DNA from: Paramecium octaurelia
Lineage: Eukaryota > Ciliophora > Oligohymenophorea > Peniculida > Parameciidae
NCBI GenBank assembly: GCA_905182995.1
Contig: CAJJDP010000155.1
Coordinates: forward strand, 124,001-188,000
DNA: 64,000 nucleotides
Direction of reading: 5' to 3'
Both the position numbers and the translations under genes were made by a program. Shown here one piece after another: positions 60,817-64,000 of this stretch. Numbering within the stretch: the stretch's first letter is position 1; every line of letters begins with the position of its first letter. Under the pieces are notes generated by a model. The model did not search any database and was not told where the DNA came from. It saw only the letters and a list, made by a program, of their open reading frames with translations.

Positions 60817-63800
60817 TCAAATTTGATGCTGAAGATGTAGGTTAATTTTCCTTTTATCTGGCATAATTATTTTACACAGGAACTTCTTCGTATTTCTAAT
60901 CCCTGGAAGTAGAAGCACCAATGGCGATTTATTAGGTGGATTACTTCCAGAAAGGTTTAGGCATAACTGATAGAGAATCTCTTCCATAATCTCTAGACGA
61001 CTAAAGCCCTTCATTTTTAGGTGACCCCACTAATTTTAAGCATAAGTTGTACTTTATGACATGCTTCTGCTTGGTTATTCAACTTGATCGATTGTGTCCA
61101 ATTCTAAGAATTTGCGATAAGCTGTGCAATTTCTTACAGGATCTAGTTTAGCCAAATCTCTAATATATGATTGCAAAGCTCTTCTTCTATCTTCAATGAC
61201 TGTGGGTCGTTTAGCATTAAAGACACTGCCAATATCAGCTGTATTGATGATGGCTGAACTAGATTCTGGCATTTTCAAATTGGGATATTATTGGATGATT
61301 GCTTAATGCAATTCACAGAAGTTTTTATATCTCCTTGAAATAGTCCATTTCTTTAAGTTATATTGAACTCGTATCATGTATTCAGTATAAGGTTTATTAT
61401 CAGGAGTTTCTCTAACCATTGTTTGATTGATTGAAATTTATAATTAACTTAAATCAATAGGAGGCGGTAGAGGATGAGTGAGAGATTGATTATGTGTTTA
61501 TTAATGACTTTAAGCTTATTATTATGATTACTATTATTACTATTACTATGATTATTATTACTAAGTTGGAACTATTGGATTACAAGGAGTATTATCAATA
61601 CATGTTGATAAATGTTAACTAAATCCATTACTTTAATATTGTCTATTACAATGTAGGCAAACAATACTGGAACTATTTTTGAAGATCTTTTTGAATTTCT
61701 TAAGTTTGGTGACTTTTTCTTCTAATTGCTTGCATCTCATCTCCATTTTATCCATAGCAGCTGAAAGATTTCTGTTTGTCTCTAAAAGTTCAAGAGTGGA
61801 CTCTTAATAATCGTTACTGGGATTGTTTTAAGCTTGAAATTAGAGAGTAAAACATACATTATAAAGCAATCAAAAGAGCATCATGCAATCTTTTGTTTTC
61901 ATCTAACTAACTTTTCAAGAATGTCACTTGATTTTCCAAATAAGATTTTTCTACCATCCATTCACTTTATTGTCTAGCTGTTTATTTCTTTGAATCTATA
62001 TCATTATTTAATTCTTGGATTTTTTTTTCAAATTCCAATTGCAACTTCTGTATCTCTTAAGCTCTTCCATAATCTAAAGTGTGACACTTTTATTATAACT
62101 ATTCATTTGTTGCCTTTGATGTGATCAATTCTTATCTGAGTTTCTTGTTCTCATTTTCTAACTAAGATGATTTATCATTCAATGTTGATATTTCCTTTTA
62201 AAGATACACATTTTCTTAACTAATTAATGCCAATTATTTATCATGTTATTGTATTTGATGTTAACTCTATTATTAAACTTGTTATGTTTATTATTAGATT
62301 TATTGAAACTATGTTTTGAGTTGTAATTCACTTTTCGATAATAATTCATTCTCTTTACATAATTGTTCTAATTTGCTACTAGATTGTAATTCTAACTAAT
62401 GCTTTTCTTCTTGCAAGGTCTTCAATTCCTTTTCCAAATTCTAAACCTTGTATTCCAACTACTTATTCTCCTAATTAGTTTATTGAGAAGCCTTTCTGGT
62501 CAGTTTTTCTGCTGCCTATTAATAAATTTGCAAGCTCATTTCATCAAACAACTAAGAAACCTATTGATTTCTACCAACTTCCTTTTGAAATTGATCTCTA
62601 ATCTTAAACATTTCAGATTGTAATTCATAATAGTTAGAAAACTCGTCATTTTTTAATTTATCAAGGATGTTTTCAATATGAGGTTATAAGACTTTGGATT
62701 GATGATTCTAAGATAAGGTTTCAATGATACCTTGAGATTTCTTTTATTACTTTATTTGAGTTCTTTGAATTTCTCATCAAATTGTTCTGACAACTTTTCT
62801 GTGAATTATTTGAGATCATCCTCAGATCCTATGGCTTTCAATTTGAATTATTTCCTAACCTAATCCAGCAATTGCTATTTTACGGCAGGTAAATCCTAAA
62901 TCACCTAAGTCTTCAGCTTCTCAATTTGTTGTTCAGCCATGTTAATGCATTCTCTAAGCGCCCTCTCTCCTTCTGCCTTGCACACATAACCCCATGCAGA
63001 TTCAACATTTGGCACCTTACCTCCATTTATTAAATCCACATAAGCCTTAGCCAATTGCAGTAATTATATGCCATTCACCATGCTTCCTTAAACAGACTTA
63101 GGTCTAACTCTTTTGAAAATCTTAGATCTCGCCTCTTTCAATTGCTAAACGAATTCCTCTCTGAAATTACTGTCATGTAGAGAATCCAAATGCTAGAGAT
63201 CTAGTTCCTTCTCAACTGGCCTCACCATTGTCATGCAATCTCTTTCTCTAAAGAAGTGTTTGATCATTCTTCTGATACGGTTCTTCTATTCCACAGAATC
63301 AGACAATCCCTTCTGCAATTCTAAGGCATTTTCGAGGTATTGCTTTGGATTGATGGAGTTTCCCTATGGATCCACCATTTAAAGAGAAAAATCCCTGACA
63401 ATCCATAAGAATTACGGAAACGTATTCTCAGTGTTTTATTAAATGTCCTAATTGTTACTGATTTCATATTACCTTAGCAAGATTGACAATCAAATTCAAA
63501 GTGTTTAAGGCATTCTCATCGATGTTGCCAACTGAATTGTATATAAAGTAACTACTAAGTAGAAGACTGAAGAGAAAGATCCTTGTATCATGATTAACAT
63601 TCTCGTCCATGCCTCCGAAACCTTCAGTGTCAATGATAATAGCCTTCATATCAGGGAATTCAGCATTCTAAGCTGTGATTGTTTGACTCCAAATCCACAA
63701 TCCCTTGGTGCAAGGATTTATCGTGGGACCTACTGAAAAACCTCCTGCTTGTTGATTCAGGAGAACTCTATTGACAAAGAAACTTTTGCCGGTTCTATAT

Positions 63801-63928
63801 TTGCCTACAATAGAGACAACTCCCAGTTTTTCTGAACCCAGGGAAGCCAGAAACTATTCAGCTTGAGGATCCACCTGAAATTGATTGTTGATGTATTTTA
63901 TGAAAGGAATGGCTTTGGGTGCATTCAT
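60817..63928 (-). CDS. Guanylate-binding protein GTPase fused to coiled coil, C2HC zinc finger and PX domain
   Basis: 1,012 residues after three introns (near 61846-61870, 25 nt; near 62705-62727, 23 nt; near 63449-63473, 25 nt). Lengths sum exactly to frame. Residues ~1-300 are a GBP/atlastin-type large GTPase: P-loop VGKYRTGKSFF (41-50), DTEGFGG (100-106), RD-type base motif in WIVRDFSLQM, then FFRERDCMTMVRPVE. Helical GBP middle and ~400 residues of Q-rich coiled coil follow. At 733-754 is a C2HC finger (CLHCNRQYQS...H...C). After a glutamine/serine spacer written in TAA, TAG and TCA codons comes a PX domain at ~800-910 (YMIRVQYNLKKWTISRRYKN with the RRYK phosphoinositide site). This implies a membrane-remodelling GTPase targeted to phosphoinositide-rich endosomes. 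No CaaX is visible. Confidence 0.9.
61516..61566 (-). repeat. TAA/TAG/TCA run (Q/S linker) before the PX domain
   Basis: Read on the minus strand the run alternates TAA and TAG glutamine codons with TCA serine codons between the zinc finger and the PX domain of the GBP fusion. In DNA it is an AAT/AGT/ATC-type trinucleotide repeat. It probably serves as a flexible linker. Confidence 0.8.
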
Positions 63929-64000
63929 TTTTTGAATTTTTAATTTAACGATTTATTTAAGAAAAAACCAAAAGGATGTAACAATCTCAAAAAATGTGTT

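Noticed and set aside
1-64000. Internal eliminated sequences (TA-bounded inserts)
   Set aside because: Frames of all large genes are intact without removing anything except 22-32-nt introns, as expected for a macronuclear sequence; without germline DNA, IES sites cannot be located.
1-64000. Transposons or virus-derived elements
   Set aside because: No transposase, integrase, reverse transcriptase or capsid-like reading was recognised and no terminal repeats were seen apart from the two N-centred doublings.

Overview
This window is nuclear DNA of a ciliate, almost certainly a Paramecium-type species and its somatic (macronuclear) genome. Three observations agree. First, long conserved proteins read through many TAA and TAG codons as glutamine, and only TGA ends them. 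Second, the inferred introns are extremely short (22-32 nt, GT...AG), and removing them gives a length divisible by three for the genes that need them. Third, the DNA is AT-rich and densely packed, with intergenic distances often under 200 bp. All gene models below use the ciliate code (TGA as sole stop), so most are much longer than standard-code ORFs suggest.

Layout, left to right. 1-2403 (-): two adjacent related secreted or membrane proteins. 2458-4676 (-): leucine-rich-repeat/ankyrin protein. 4853-7176 (+): cyclin Y-like protein with a very long N-terminal extension. 7726-15206 (+): giant cysteine-rich surface-antigen-like protein. 15566-15801 (+): tiny RIIa/ropporin-like protein. 15837-18293 (-): DMAP1/SWC4 subunit and a B-box/FN3 (TRIM-like) protein whose reading frames touch in an ATGA overlap. 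18402-21963 (-): VPS8. 22127-25610 (+) and 25820-28144 (+): two coiled-coil proteins, the second ending in a C1q/TNF-like domain. 29081-29616 (-): single-repeat Myb protein. 29826-36536 (-): second large cysteine-rich antigen. 36702-37661 (-): stomatin. 37834-39255 (+): EF-hand protein. 40459-42397 (+): Myb-like gene present twice. 43205-44529 (-): DDX6-type helicase. 44561-45601 (-): unknown protein. 45762-49571 (+): large single-pass membrane protein. 49718-53191 (+): USP40/47-like deubiquitinase. 53235-53999 (-): miniature cysteine-rich antigen. 54507-55646 (+): multipass (Lifeguard-like) protein. 55896-57715 (-): NEK kinase. 57938-59125 (+): multipass protein. 59177-59761 (+): COMM-domain protein. 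60817-63928 (-): guanylate-binding-protein GTPase fused to a coiled coil, a C2HC zinc finger and a PX domain.

The genes do not form an operon or single pathway; this is ordinary mixed eukaryotic gene order. Loose themes are the cell surface (three cysteine-rich antigens, several secreted/TM proteins), endosomal traffic (VPS8, COMM-domain protein, PX/GBP fusion), cilia (RIIa protein, possible axonemal-dynein-domain protein, coiled-coil proteins) and RNA/chromatin control (DDX6, DMAP1, Myb proteins).

Two single N characters (32469 and 41495) each lie exactly between two apparently identical direct copies of about 1.4 kb. This is what unmerged overlapping contig ends look like, so the doubled antigen segment and the doubled Myb gene should be treated as probable assembly artefacts. 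The most unusual protein architecture is the GBP-coiled coil-C2HC-PX fusion at the right edge.
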